64,000 nt of DNA from Hirsutella rhossiliensis (lineage: Eukaryota; Ascomycota; Sordariomycetes; Hypocreales; Ophiocordycipitaceae), in assembly GCF_020360975.1 (NCBI RefSeq), contig NW_025408676.1, forward strand, positions 3,007,675 to 3,071,674, read 5' to 3'. Below, in pieces: positions 46,231 through 57,347 of this stretch. Below the pieces are notes generated by a model. That model was not told the DNA's origin. It saw nothing but the letters and a program-made list of their open reading frames with translations, and did no database searches. The translations under genes and the position numbers were made by a program. The first letter of the stretch is position 1, and each line of letters begins with the position of its first letter.

Positions 46231-48230
46231 CGTGCGTTACTCCCATCTGACGTCTTGCGTGCAGATGGCTTCAGGCCAGCGAGCCAGTTCCACGCCCTTC
46301 TGTACTGCACGCCTCAAGAGATCGCTGGCCCAAAACATCGGTAAAGCATTGCGCCAGCCGTAGCGAAGAGGATTTGCGGTGACTTGATCTGCTGCAGCGC
46401 AATACAATCTGACAGCGCTGAGGGCACCAGGTTGCCACCAACTGTCCAGAAAGGCTCCATGGTGTTGCGCTACACTGTCGAGGTTCCGGTGCCCCGTCAA
46501 GGTGGGTTGGCCACCCAACAACGAAGAGGCGGATACCAAGTGACCGATGACGAATAGCTTGAACATGAGGCCTCGAAACAGCCAGTCCCTTGTCCATCTG
46601 GGCCTGGTGTATCGTGGCGAGTAGCTGCCGACTGCTACGCATGACGGCCGGCGGGCACCACCAGCGGGGTGTACTGTGCCAGAAGCGGAAGCCGAGGATG
46701 AAGTCGCGGAATACCCATTCCGATTGCAAGATGTTGCCGCAAAAGCTGCTGACGATGACATCTGCGTATTCACCGACGCCCCAGCTAAAGGCATCGTCTT
46801 CGGGTCTGTTTACTGGCGGTCTCGGCCCCGGTGGTAGACCTGGGGATGCGCACGGGGCCCCAGGCTCGACTGACCCTCGATTTGCCCTGTCCACTCGGGA
46901 CAGAAATTTGTCGTAGGTGCCATACTCGTCGACGTTGAGCGGGTATGTCGCTCGTTCTGGGGCCTGCTTTCGCGGCTCGTGCCACGCAAACGCCGATACT
47001 ACGTCGAGATATTTCCCGGCCTGGCCAAGAAAGCGCTGGTCGAGCTCTACCTGCCAATAGTGGTCGAACCCCGGATGATACAGTGCAAAGAGCTGCAGAG
47101 GCTGGAACACTTGGAGCAAGGTCCTGAGCAAGGCTTGTGTTAGTTTCCGATGGGCTCTTCAAATTGATCAGGATTAAACTGGAAGCTTACTGATGTTCAT
47201 TGACTGCATCGTACCACGACTCCAACAACTGATCGCTTCACAGTATCCTCATGGACCGAAACTCGGCGCAATGTTGGCAGCCTTGAACGCCGCATCGTAC
47301 CTCTTTCGGAGTCGAAGACGTTCGCCGCTGGGTCTTGTATATGCACGAGCAAGAAGACGGCATATTCCCGCCAGAGTGAAGTGCCGTCTCGACAATGAGA
47401 GCGGAGGTTCCACAAGTCTTCTGGCTTAAAGGCGAAGCTGGAAAAGCCGCGAATGACAGTGGCTGTCCTTCGAGAAGGACTGGTCCCTGAAAACTCGTCA
47501 AGGGGGCCCGCCGTCGCGTCCGATGCGTTTGCATTCTTGAGCGCAAATTTCCTGCCGCCCAAGATTTTGCCGGAGGAGAGTGGATGGGGAATCGCTTGAC
47601 GTTTCGCTCCGGGCAAAGATGCTGCATGCGCCCAGTCGACCTGGTTTCAGTCGACCGGTGGTGCGGTTGTAGCCATCTCCGAATCCATAACGGCCGTATC
47701 GTCCATCGGCCGTCATCCACACTCGTCGATGCCAAGTTCTCACTGGGAGCCTATAAACGGAGAGGGATACACTGCGCGGCGGGTTAGCAAGAGCCGTGGT
47801 GCCTCTGCAGCATGCAAGGCTCGTCGCACCTTGGTCTGGATGGCCATAGCGAAGCTCGTCGTCAGGGCTGTCGGATAGAGAAGGCGTCGCGGCCCATGGC
47901 ACGATGTCGGCTTGATAGAGCGGGCAGTTTGCCTCGCCAAACGCGCGCACAGGATGGCGTCCTGCCGCTCTGGAAAGGTTGAGAAATGAAGAACCAACAG
48001 CGCAAAGCCGCGGTGCTCAGGTAGAAGAGGCGTGAAGAGCGTGGAGAGGGCCGAGCATTGTCAACGGGGTTAAGCAAGAAAGTCGGCATCCTTGGTATCG
48101 AGCGAGCGGACTGGTGGGTGATAATGAGCCATGCCCCAGTCATCACGACCGGCAAGATTCCCCAGGGGGGAAGCTTCACGCGGCGCGGTCGTGCTGGCGA
48201 CAGCAACGTCGCTAACCTTTCCCTGATCAT
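46230..48230 (-). CDS. DUF3405 family protein, heavily frame-broken
   Basis: DUF3405 proteins are fungal, probably Golgi-type type II membrane proteins with a glycosyltransferase-like fold; the function is unproven. Here the N-terminus from 48,230 has one membrane segment (PPWGILPVVMTGAWLIIT), then in another frame ADGRYGRYGFGDGYN. A third stretch at about 47,300-47,480 reads WREYAVFLLVHIQDPAANVF, the conserved strand of the family. Exon 46,640-47,131 gives FALYHPGFDHYWQVELDQRF and FSWGVGEYADVIVSSFCGN, then EWVFRDFILGFRFWHSTPRW, all strong DUF3405 landmarks. The rest to about 46,230 is readable only with further shifts. I count at least four frame changes. It may be a decaying gene or a victim of assembly errors; limits are approximate. 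Confidence 0.68.
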
Positions 48231-49401
48231 GGGCGACGCACGCGTGGGCCGTGCGAGGCCACGACGCGGGCCACTTTGTCAGGCTCTTTCGTCGCGACGC
48301 CTGCGGAGAGACATGCGGAGGCTGCCTCATCGTCGGCTTCAGGATCTGGCCCTTCACGCGTGGTCAAGACGTGTGGCTTGAAGGTGCGCGGAGCAGCCCT
48401 GGCAACCCACGGTATCAGACTTGTCCATCGGAAACCCCATCGGGCTGAGTGGAGGTGGGTTCAAGCCGTGAATCGCCCGAGGGCGGCGGCCATGGTGGAG
48501 CGCCTCGCCGCCCTACGATGCTTGGTTTTCCGTCGACGTTCTCCGGGGTGCCGGGCATTATGCGGCAGCAGGAGAGGCCCGGTGGAGTCGTTGGCCAGCG
48601 TCACACGAAGACGCCCGACTCTGTCTACCAAGCAGAGCGCCGAGAACCTCGAAGCACCACGAAAAAGAGCAAATCTCGTACGCGTGTTGCAACGCGGGGC
48701 CGAAAGCCGCGCAAGCTGCGTCGACAAAGCGCGAATCATGGTGCCGAGGAGGGCAAAAGAAAGCGTGACTCGTCATGCGCAGGCCATTCATCAGTGGCTT
48801 TTCACTCCATCTCATACTTGTTGCAAGGGATATAAAAGTATGACCTCGAAGTTGGTAATTAGATAGGACCTTCTGCGCCTCCCTTGTATCCATGAGAGAG
48901 TCGAGTTACATCCCCATTGCTGCTCCCAACGGGTTGTGCTTGTCTTCTATTGGAACGAGCTTCTCCGGCCTGCCTAGTAGGGCCATCAATAGTTCGAGGA
49001 TCAGGTGGTTGAGCCCAACAAAGGCTGTAGTAAATGTGTGTTGATGAATAGCATCCGCCCTGGCTAATACGCACAGCGTTCAGTGTCAACTCCCAGCTTC
49101 AGCTGCTGACTGATGCCTTCCAGACCTAATCCAAGAACTAGTTGGTATCCATTTACACATACTGCCTATGTAGGGCAGATATGGGTTCCGAGTCTACCCG
49201 TCTACCTACATACTTGACAGACCGACCTCGACAATCGTAAGAGTAGACCCCCTACTGGAAGTAGATATTCCATACCGATACAGCCCGCACCCGATGTCAG
49301 CCACGTCCACGACACGAAACACCAGCCTGCCAGCATCTGCACCACAAAGCCCGCACAACTCGTCCTCTCGGGTGCTCACGGATGCCTCCACAGTCGATCC
49401 A
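48231..49401. other. Intergenic region between DUF3405 gene and SIN1 3' end
   Basis: About 1.2 kb with short overlapping frames only, no domain recognised. It contains the promoter of the DUF3405 gene and the 3' flank of SIN1. Confidence 0.4.
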
Positions 49402-49560
49402 TCAGTACACATCGCGGTACGGCGAGAAGCCCTTGGTCAACTCGGCCACAATCTCGGCCGCCTCGTCGGCGCTCCGGGCCTCAAAGTCGTACCGCTTCGT
49501 CTCCGTCGCCTTGTAGATGACGAGCTATCCGACGCCGTCAGCATCAAGACTCGAGGCCAC

Positions 49561-49639
<79 letters not shown>

Positions 49640-52027
49640 GCACCTTGACGTTGGCAGGGTGCTTCCGCGGCACCTTGCACCCAATCACGTTGCTAAAGTG
49701 CACCGTCGTCGACTTGCCCTCGTGCACCCCTGCCCCCTGACGCCGGCGAGATGAATGTACTCGCCGTCAATCACCAGCGACCGCTCGCTCATGCCCACCA
49801 GCCGCATCGGCTGCTTGCGCCACACCGTGTACCGCTTGAGGTTCGCGTTGCCCACCTCGTCCTGCTTGCCCGCCTCGCGCGCCAGCGTGCAGCCCGGCCC
49901 CGACGCCCTTCGGCCCAGGCCCCGACGCGCTGCCGCCGCCGCCGCCGCCGTTGCCGCCCCTTGCTGCCCTCGCCCAGCGCCATCATCTTGGGTGACGCGC
50001 TGCTCGGCGACCCCGTCATGCTCATCGGCCCGTCCGTCGCGAACCGCCGCCGGTACAGCTCCAGGTCCGACACGTTGCCGATCGACGACACCGGCCGGTC
50101 AATCATCACCACCGCCCCGGACCCCGGCAGCTTCAGCACGTGGTTGCCCTTGTCCAGCTGCCTCTTACGGCACACCAGGTCCAGCACCTCGGCCAGGTAC
50201 GTGTCCGTCAGCACGTCCAGCGTCACCATCTGGCCCGGCGCCGTGTCCGCCGACATGAGGTGGATCCGCAGCAGCTTCTGCTGGCCGCGCGTCGTGTTGG
50301 GCACCGCCACCGGAGCCTGCGGCGTGTCGGCAAGTGATATGTTGGGCCGGTACGTCGTCGTGACAATGGGGTTCAGTCGCGGCCGGCCTCGCTCATCGTC
50401 GTCACCGCCGGCGGGATTGACGGCTTGGGCACGGCGCCATCGTCTCGGCCCTCGCCAGGCTGCGGCTCCTCCTCTTCCTCGCCGCCCTCGTCCTCCTGCG
50501 GCGTCAGCGACTTGTTCTCCTCAAACTCCTCCTCCGTTGCCGGCACCAGGGCAAAGTCGTCGTAGACGGTCGAGTTGGACCGCAGCCTCCCGCCGCCCCT
50601 GGCACCGGCGTTGTTGACAGTAAAGGCAGCCAGTTGCTTGGTCCTCTCAGCGGGGAAGTCGTCGTCGACCTCGCCGCCCTCCTCCACCATCCGCAGCGTC
50701 CACCAGTTGATGTTGCGCTTCTGCGGCGCGATCGGCGGCTCGCGCTTCTCCTCGTTGAACCGGTACAGGCTGAGGCCAATCAGGTCGGCCACGGTGACGA
50801 CGCGCTCGGCGCCCTGGCCGTCGTGCACCCGCGGCCGGATGAGCACCTCAAACGGCTTGTTGGGCGTCTTGGAAGAGGGCGCGTAGATGCGCACGTTGAT
50901 GGCGCCCTGCGTGCCCTGCCCGCTGAAGTGGGCAAACTTCTGAAAGGGCACCGACGACTTGTGCCGTTTGGCCTTGAGCGCCGCCGACAGCAGGCTCTGG
51001 GGCTGAGCGATGCTGAGCGGGCGGATGGTGCTGAGCGGGCGTGGCGGCGGCAGGGCCTCGAGGACCATGGGCTTGGTGGGTGCATACGACTTGCGAATCG
51101 TAGACTGTCTGGTAAACTTTCTCGGGGTGTGCGACGACCGGCTGCGTGGGAGAAGCGTTGATTTGATTCTCGACGCCGTTGAGGATCGAGGCCGAGTCGA
51201 TGCTCTCGACGTAATCCCCGAAATGTCCGATCCTCGTCCGAGTCGTCGTCGTCTTCTCCTCCTGAAGCAGTGTCGTCCCGGCCCTCCGGATGCCGGGCGC
51301 CGGCTCTTCGTTGATCTTTTCTTGCCGACGGACCTGGCGCGCCGCGCGGGCCGCCTCGATGGCGGTGGGCTGCAGGGAGGTCGAGCTCGTTCTCCGACGA
51401 CACCTCGCTGCTGGTGACGGTGTCGCGGCGCAGCCTCTCCCTGACCGTCTCGAGGGCCGACTGGGACCCGCGGCGCGGCTCGCGGGGCGACGTCTGCTGC
51501 TTCATCATCTGCGAGGCCTGGATGGGCGAGGAGCCGGCGCGCGGCCTGATGGGCATCTTGGAGAACTTGATCTGCTGGGCGGCGCGCTGCTCGCTGTCGT
51601 CCTCGCTGTCATCGCTGAGGTCGCTGCTGTCGTCCTCCTCCATCTGCTCCCGGCGGCGGCGCTCTAGTGGCCATGCCGGGGCCCATGGTGCCGCCGCCGC
51701 CCGTGAGCATGCCGCCGTCGTCGTCGCCGTCCTCGAGCGTCAGGCCGACGTGTCGCGGCGCCTGGAAGTACTCGGAGGCGATGGCGGTGGGGATGGGCGG
51801 CGTGCGTGCGCGTGTGCGACGTGTCGGGCCGCCAGCCCGCGGCCTTGAACGAGGCCGAGTTGAGGAAGCTCTCGTCGACGGTGATGAGTCGCTCGCCAAC
51901 CCCGTCGGCGATCTCGTCGAGGTATCTCGTCCGGAGCTGGTACGAGACGAGCCTGCGCCGATATCAGCAACCCAGCCTTTGTCTTTGCAAGGTGGTGCAC
52001 CTACTCGTCTAACTGGAGGACGGACAT
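49402..52027 (-). CDS. sin1: SIN1/Avo1, TORC2 subunit
   Basis: Core subunit of TOR complex 2, which recruits AGC-kinase substrates at the plasma membrane. Start MSVLQLD at 52,027, then an intron (GTAGGT...CAG) and SYQLRTRYLDEIADG, the usual SIN1 opening. The CRIM domain spans about 51,000-50,570 (FQKFAHFSGQGTQGAINVRI, RVVTVADLIGLSLYRFNEE, NWWTLRMVEEGGEVDDDFP). The Ras-binding-like domain is at about 50,070-50,260 (MVTLDVLTDTYLAEVLDLVC). The PH domain is at about 49,402-49,830 (RKQPMRLVGMSERSLVIDG, VIGCKVPRKHPANVK, and last exon LVIYKATETKRYDFEARSAD to SPYRDVY). The final intron holds a long (GA)n tract. Frame shifts near 51,190 and 49,730 probably reflect assembly indels. Divergent from the PRCC-like gene. 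Confidence 0.9.
49564..49638. repeat. (GA)n microsatellite in the last SIN1 intron
   Basis: About 37 uninterrupted GA units, which read as (CT)n on the coding strand. It begins a few bases after the GTGCGT donor that follows the codons for HPANVK and ends before the GATAG acceptor. Confidence 0.95.
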
Positions 52028-52491
52028 GATGGCGGCTGGAGAAAAGACGGGCTGGCAGAGCAGTCGCCACGAATGCCCGTCTACATGTTCATCAGCCGAG
52101 GGGCGCTAGACGTGGTTCGCGGTGCGGCAGTGTGCGAGGACATGAAGGTGCTTGCTGCGATGTCGACGGTGATGAGGGTGTGAGGTTGCATCACGTCAGT
52201 CCGAGGGTGGCACAGTGACTGCAGCAGTGCATCCGGCCCCGCCCCAGGGTCTCTAGGGACACGCAGCATGAGATACAGCATGAAATACAGTGGAGTGCAG
52301 CGAGCAATGCGCTAGCACGACCACTAGTGGCCGAAATGCCGGGCGGTGGAGACGCATTTTGTCACGGGCCGACTTTTGTTGACAGGCAGCTGCAGCAACT
52401 TTCCCGATACATCGGCTCATTCCCGACCCAACCTCAAACCACCACCAGCACGGCTTCTCCTTCTGCTCCGCCCGAAAGACAAGTCGCTACC
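52028..52491. promoter_or_regulatory. Divergent promoter region, SIN1 / PRCC-like gene
   Basis: 464 bases between two outward-facing start codons. It must hold both promoters. No defined motif was recognised. Confidence 0.45.
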
Positions 52492-53642
52492 ATGGTTCTC
52501 GTCGACTACTCCGAGTCCGATGCCTCAGCCTCCGAGTCGGAAGCGCCCCCAAAGCCGGCCCCCGCTCCAAAGGCGGCAGCAGCAGCGCCCAAGAAGCAGG
52601 CCTTCCAGAAAGTTGTCGACCGCTCCAACAGAGGCAAAATCACCGTCAGCCTCCCGCAGCAGGTACTGCCGGCGACCGGCGACGCCAAGCCCGACGAGCC
52701 CCGGCAGCGAGCTGCACCTCCGGCGCGACCGTCTTTTCCGGCTTCAACTCGATGCTGCCGGCGCCCAAGAACGCGGCTAAGGCGGGTGGTGGTGGCCAGG
52801 CGAGGCGGCCGGGCGTCGCCTCAAGACGAGCGCGGAGCCGGGATTCAGGCGTGGCGGGAATGAGAATGAGGGCTACTACGGTGGGCGAGGCGGGGGTGAT
52901 GGGGCGGCTGCCGAGGCTGTGAGCGAGGCGCCGCTGAGCCGAGCGGCCGAGACGTCGGTGTCGCAGGAGCAGAAGCCAGCAGACGAGGTCAAGCTGGTCG
53001 GCAAGCCCTTGATGTTTCGGCCGCTTTCTGTCGCAAGGACCGCCAAGAAAAGGGCGCCAGGGTCGGCGGGGCCCAATCCACGACACCGTCGAGTGCGGCG
53101 ACTCAAGAAACGGCCAAGACGCAAGCGGCCTCGGCTTCGGCGCCCCTCCCGCCAAAAGGTTTCTCTTCTCCTGCACAGTGAGGAGCCGCAAGAGCCAGCA
53201 ACGACACGGCCAGCGCCAGGCGGGGCCTACGAGCCTCTTCTGAGGCCGGGCCTCCCAGAGCCTACCCCAAGACTATGCCCACTATGCGGCTCAAACGCAG
53301 CACGGTGCGCCGCTGGCAACGACTGGCCCCGGCCCCGACAGCCTGGACAGCATCGCGGACGACCTGCAGCCTCGGCGGCCGCCCGGCGCCAGCTCTTGCC
53401 GCGACGGCGGCCCCGGCCGCCAAGCATGTCATCAACTTCAACACGGACCAGGAGTACCAGCACAACGAGACGGCCGCGCGGCGGGCGAACAGCAAATCCA
53501 CCAGCCGTGCGCGCTGCAGGGCGGCAAACACAGCCTGCGGCAGCTCGTCCAGAACGTGCACAACCAGCGCGAGGCGCTCGAGGACAGCTTCGCCAAGGGC
53601 AAGAGCAACCGCAAGGAGGCGTCCAGCCGATATGGCTGGTGA
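52492..53642 (+). CDS. PRCC-like (proline-rich, mitotic checkpoint/splicing-associated) protein
   Basis: Starts MVLVDYSESDASASES, the typical opening of the PRCC family, followed by KITVSLPQQ. Further landmarks are FSGFNSMLPAPKNA and VKLVGKPLMFRPLSVAR. The conserved C-terminal end reads VINFNTDQEYQHNE, then LRQLVQNVHNQREALEDSF and KEASSRYGW followed by stop at 53,640-53,642. In animals PRCC is a nuclear protein associated with splicing factors and the Mad2B checkpoint; its fungal role is unproven. The frame changes several times between about 52,690 and 53,520, always in GC-rich or homopolymer sequence with family text continuing, so I read it as intact with assembly indels. Confidence 0.82.
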
Positions 53643-54004
53643 TGACCCGAGGAAGACTTCGAAGCGGCTGTGCTTGAACAGCAGACACGGCTATCGAATC
53701 CAACAAGTCTCTTATTAAATCTTGTTGGCTGGCAATTTGGCGGGCCCTTTCCTACAGTGTTATACAGGGATATGATGCGATGATGCCGCAAGAGCATGAT
53801 CAAGCCTCAGACGGCGTCAACAGACGAGCGAATACACTCCAGGGCCCGCCCAGAGTCTTCCATTCTGAGACCATTTTCAGCCCTGTCCACTCATCGTCGC
53901 CTCAACAGGTTTCCACTGTGACGGTACGTCCGCTTCGGAGCACGCTATCCACCATCAAGAACCCCCACTCGCCGCGGGTAACGGGTGATATGTCGCCATA
54001 GGTC
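53643..54004. other. 3' spacer between convergent genes
   Basis: About 360 bases between the PRCC-like stop and the stop of the following minus-strand gene. Nothing recognised. Confidence 0.4.
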
Positions 54005-55365
54005 TTGGGTCAATGGCCCGGCCCTTTAGCGAACGGATCCGGGCTGAGGACCACGGGCTTTGTGCTCAGGACGTGGTCGATGGACGGCTCGGCCCAGGGG
54101 TCGAAGCCTATGGTCAGGAAATTCTCGGGCAGCGCTGTGCGGTCGCCATCGTCGTCGTCGTCGTCGTCGTCATCTTGCCATGGCCACCGCGGACTGTCAG
54201 TCGGGGGCGGCGTTGGGCCAAAGTCTATTTGCAGCTTGAGGGTGGGGACTCTCGGGGAAGGGGACAGAGAGGTTTCGGGGGTGGTGATGGCGATGCCAAT
54301 GTCGTCGGGGTGCGGAAAGGCAAACTCGGCCTCGAGCAGATCATCTTGGCACGGAGAAGGCGACGTCTCGGCTCGGGCGCGGGCTCGGGTGGGGAGTGGC
54401 GGATCTGGCATGCCGGCGATGGCGCCGACCTGCTCCGGGCCGCCATAGGCGCGGCGATACATGCGGTCGAGATGGTCGACGGTGTCATCGGAGAGAGAGA
54501 GCCAGTCGTAAGAGCGGAGGAGGGCCGACTTGCTGACCCTGGTGCCGTTGTTGGCGAGGACGAAGCGGTGGAGCTGTCGGTGGCGTCCTCCAGGCGGACG
54601 GGCGAGCGGGTCATGGAGTAGCTCGACAAGGCGCACTTGAGGCTGAAGAAGCGGTCGAGGGAGACAAGGGACAGGCCTTGTGAGGCGAAGAGGACTCGTT
54701 CTGGACGAGGAGCTGCTGAAGAGTTGACGGGCAGTCCGCAGGCGGCAGGGCTGACGGGTTGCGAGAACCAGGGGCCACTGCGACGGGCTGCTGTTAGCAC
54801 CGCAGCGGGTCAGGTCGTTGGGGAGCGTATCTTACCCGGTGCCAAACCTTTGCTCGGGCGCGGCAGGGCTCGGGAGATCGGCGGAAAAGATGGACGAAGG
54901 CGACGAGGGCGCGGCGGAGGACGGGGTGCGGCGGATGGGGGCGGGGGTGAAGGGCAAGGAGGCGACGGAGGGCCTGGCTGCCCTGACGGGTCCTGGTCGG
55001 GCGGATCGGGTCGGAGGCGCGGCGAGAGGCGGTGCGGACGAGCTGCTTGAGGGCGGTGACGGGGGCGAACCTGGGCTGCTGGGGAGGAGGAGGAGATGGA
55101 GAAGGCGGAGGAGGAGGAGGAGGAGGAGGCCAGGACAGAGGATGCTGTTGGTGGGCTCTGGCGGGGCGAGGCGGAGGCAAAGGGCGGCAGGATGGAGGGC
55201 AGCTGGTAGTCTCTGCGGACGAGGACGAGGTCGAGGGCCAGCGACTTGCGGGCGAGGCGGGCGGCGACGCTCGAGGGCGGCGAGGAGGTGAGGCGGGACG
55301 AGGTGGACGTCGAGGACCGAGGGCCCAGCCTCGAGGGGGAGGGAGATGGTGTCTTTGAAGCCCAT
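54005..55365 (-). CDS. Hypothetical protein, Asp-rich C-terminal half
   Basis: I do not recognise this protein. It starts MGFKDTISLPLEAGPSVLDV at 55,365 and continues, with frame changes, through RKSLALDLVLVRRDYQLPSI into a Pro/Ser-rich region. The best-ordered part lies at about 54,440-54,720: RPERVLFASQGLSLVSLDRF, YSMTRSPVRLEDATD, then after a frame shift near 54,560 LHRFVLANNGTRVSKSALLR, SYDWLSLSDDTVDHLDRMY and RRAYGGPEQ. The C-terminal end is disordered, with a nine-Asp run (54,143-54,169) and ends DPFAKGPGH. No signal peptide or membrane segment is seen. The compact helical middle suggests a real, conserved fungal gene of unknown function. Confidence 0.6.
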
Positions 55366-55503
55366 GGAGGCGACGGTTGGTGGATGCCGACGATGCCGAC
55401 GATGCCGACGATGAGGAGGAGGCGAGAAGATGTGTGTGCAATCAGTGACGGGCAGCGGTTGGATCTCGTGTGCTCGAGAGCCAGCAGCGACGAGGGTCGG
55501 TCA

Positions 55504-55543
<40 letters not shown>
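55504..55543. repeat. (GAT)n trinucleotide repeat
   Basis: Thirteen GAT units in a row, about 140 bases upstream of the start of the minus-strand gene at 55,365, thus in its 5' UTR or promoter. Confidence 0.95.
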
Positions 55544-55545
<2 letters not shown>

Positions 55546-56589
55546 TCATTAGAGAGATGGGACACCCGTCACAGAAGGGACAGCAGCCCAAAGGACAGCC
55601 GGGAGAACAGACGGATGGGAGCAGACACGAGGGAAAGCCGCTCGCACCCCTTGGCCCAACTCGAGGTACGGATATTATATTCAGCCCATTTATCGCCCTC
55701 GCTGCGGATATAGGCAGGTGTCTTCAACGCCCGCTAGCGTCCTGCTAGTCTCAAACACGGGCGGGACGCGGCAACCACGAAACGCCCCCCCGCTGCGCCC
55801 GTGCTTCTGAAACCCCGCGCCGTCTTTTTTTCCTTCCTTTGCTCCTGTGACGACGAGGGCCTCCTCCCATGGTCCCTGCGCCGACGGGCTGCCACGACTG
55901 CGACGTGGTTTAGATTAAGGGTTCGGGGGCAAAAACACCACGCCTCTGGTTCCGTCTTCTTCCCCTGCTTCTTCTTCTTCTTTCCTTCTCCGCCGTCGCC
56001 CCCGGAAAAGGAAAACCGGAGACCCAAGCACGCACGCACGCACTCTCTCTCTACCCCTACGTAGTACGGGCTGTACAGTTACGGGCTGGGCATATCCACA
56101 GGGACGGACAGCGGGACGGCGTGTGCTACCTACACCCGGCCCCGGCGTCGAGGGAGAGAAGACGTATCAGTCCGTCGGCCGCCCCCTCCCTACTTTAACT
56201 CTATGCTTTACTACTACTTTACGCGTGCAGTGCACCCGGCCGCTACTGGCTTGTACATACCGCTGACGCCCGACGGCTGCCGCCCTTGGCCAGAGACAGA
56301 GACCAGGTCTGGCTGGCCTTGCGGGTGGAGACGCCATCGCATCATCACCCTGCTTTCACGGATACGAAGCGCTCTCGAGGCCCCAGCACAGCGCAGCAGG
56401 CACACAGCCCGGCCGGGAGCTCGAAACAAAACAGAACACATCCAAACGAACCCCTTCCCCTCTTTTCCGCGCTACCTTTTTGTTTTTATTTTAAATCAAT
56501 CAGCTTACTTGCGTGGCGGCATGATGCGTAATGCATGCGGGTGACGCTGTACGACGCACGCGGCATCATGCTATTTTACTCGCCATGCT

Positions 56590-56590
56590 C

Positions 56591-56623
<33 letters not shown>

Positions 56624-56658
56624 ATACACGGTTACAAACACACACACACACTCGTGAA
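56590..56658. repeat. TA-rich and (CA)n simple repeat
   Basis: A TA run interrupted by CA, followed after a short gap by (CA)n. It is intergenic. Confidence 0.85.
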
Positions 56659-56923
56659 TACTATGCTGTACTTACTATACGTGCACACTCGCGAATATGT
56701 ACATACGTGCTTCAAGTTACATAACTGTACTGTACTTGTTACCGCCAGCCTCCAGTCAGCCAGCCAGTCAGCACCGAGAGACCACCGTCTACCGAGTAAT
56801 TACACCACACCCATTCTACTGTACCCTGCCCTTCGCGCACGCTTCTCAAACAAGGCCCACGTGGCCGCACCTCTGCGCGCGCGCTTAAGCCAGGGGCTCG
56901 CCTCCAATCGCCGTCAGACGCCC

Positions 56924-56971
56924 GTCAACTCTACAGTCAACTCTACAGTCAACTCTACAGTCAACTCTACA
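56924..56971. repeat. 12-bp tandem repeat, four perfect copies
   Basis: GTCAACTCTACA is repeated four times without a mismatch. Its length is a multiple of three but no coding frame is supported here. Confidence 0.95.
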
Positions 56972-57347
56972 CCACACCCACCAGCTCGCCACCGTCGACA
57001 TAGAGCGCGTCCCAACTCGGCGGTCCTTATTAAGCTCCTGCCATCACGAACCCTTCTCGCCGCTTCCCACCTCCTGTGACGCTCCCGACAACTCCACGGG
57101 CGCACAGCACATCAAGACCAAGCCGTCGACGACAGCACCGACGGAGGCGCACAAGAGCCAAGGTCCAAGGCATGGCTTATGACGAAAAACAAAAGAGTGG
57201 GCGATAAACTGGAACTCCCCTGGACGCCTTGCTCAAACACTGCCCTCCACACTCCACCTCGGGCCATTTTTTCTCGCGCCGAATGCACGCAGCAGTGACA
57301 TCATCATAAGCTTCGTTTCAGACCACGTCTGCTTCATTCATCGTCGT

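Larger units (their letters stand above)
55366..57347. other. Intergenic region with simple repeats
   Basis: About 2 kb without a recognised gene. It contains a (GAT)n run, TA- and CA-rich tracts, and a four-copy 12-bp tandem repeat. It holds the promoter of the 54-kb gene and the 3' flank of the ubiquitin protease. Confidence 0.5.

Noticed and set aside
49437..49727. Open frame with a Leu-Ser repeat through the (GA)n tract
   Set aside because: The tract is intronic; the PH-domain reading requires its removal by a GTGCGT...TAG intron.
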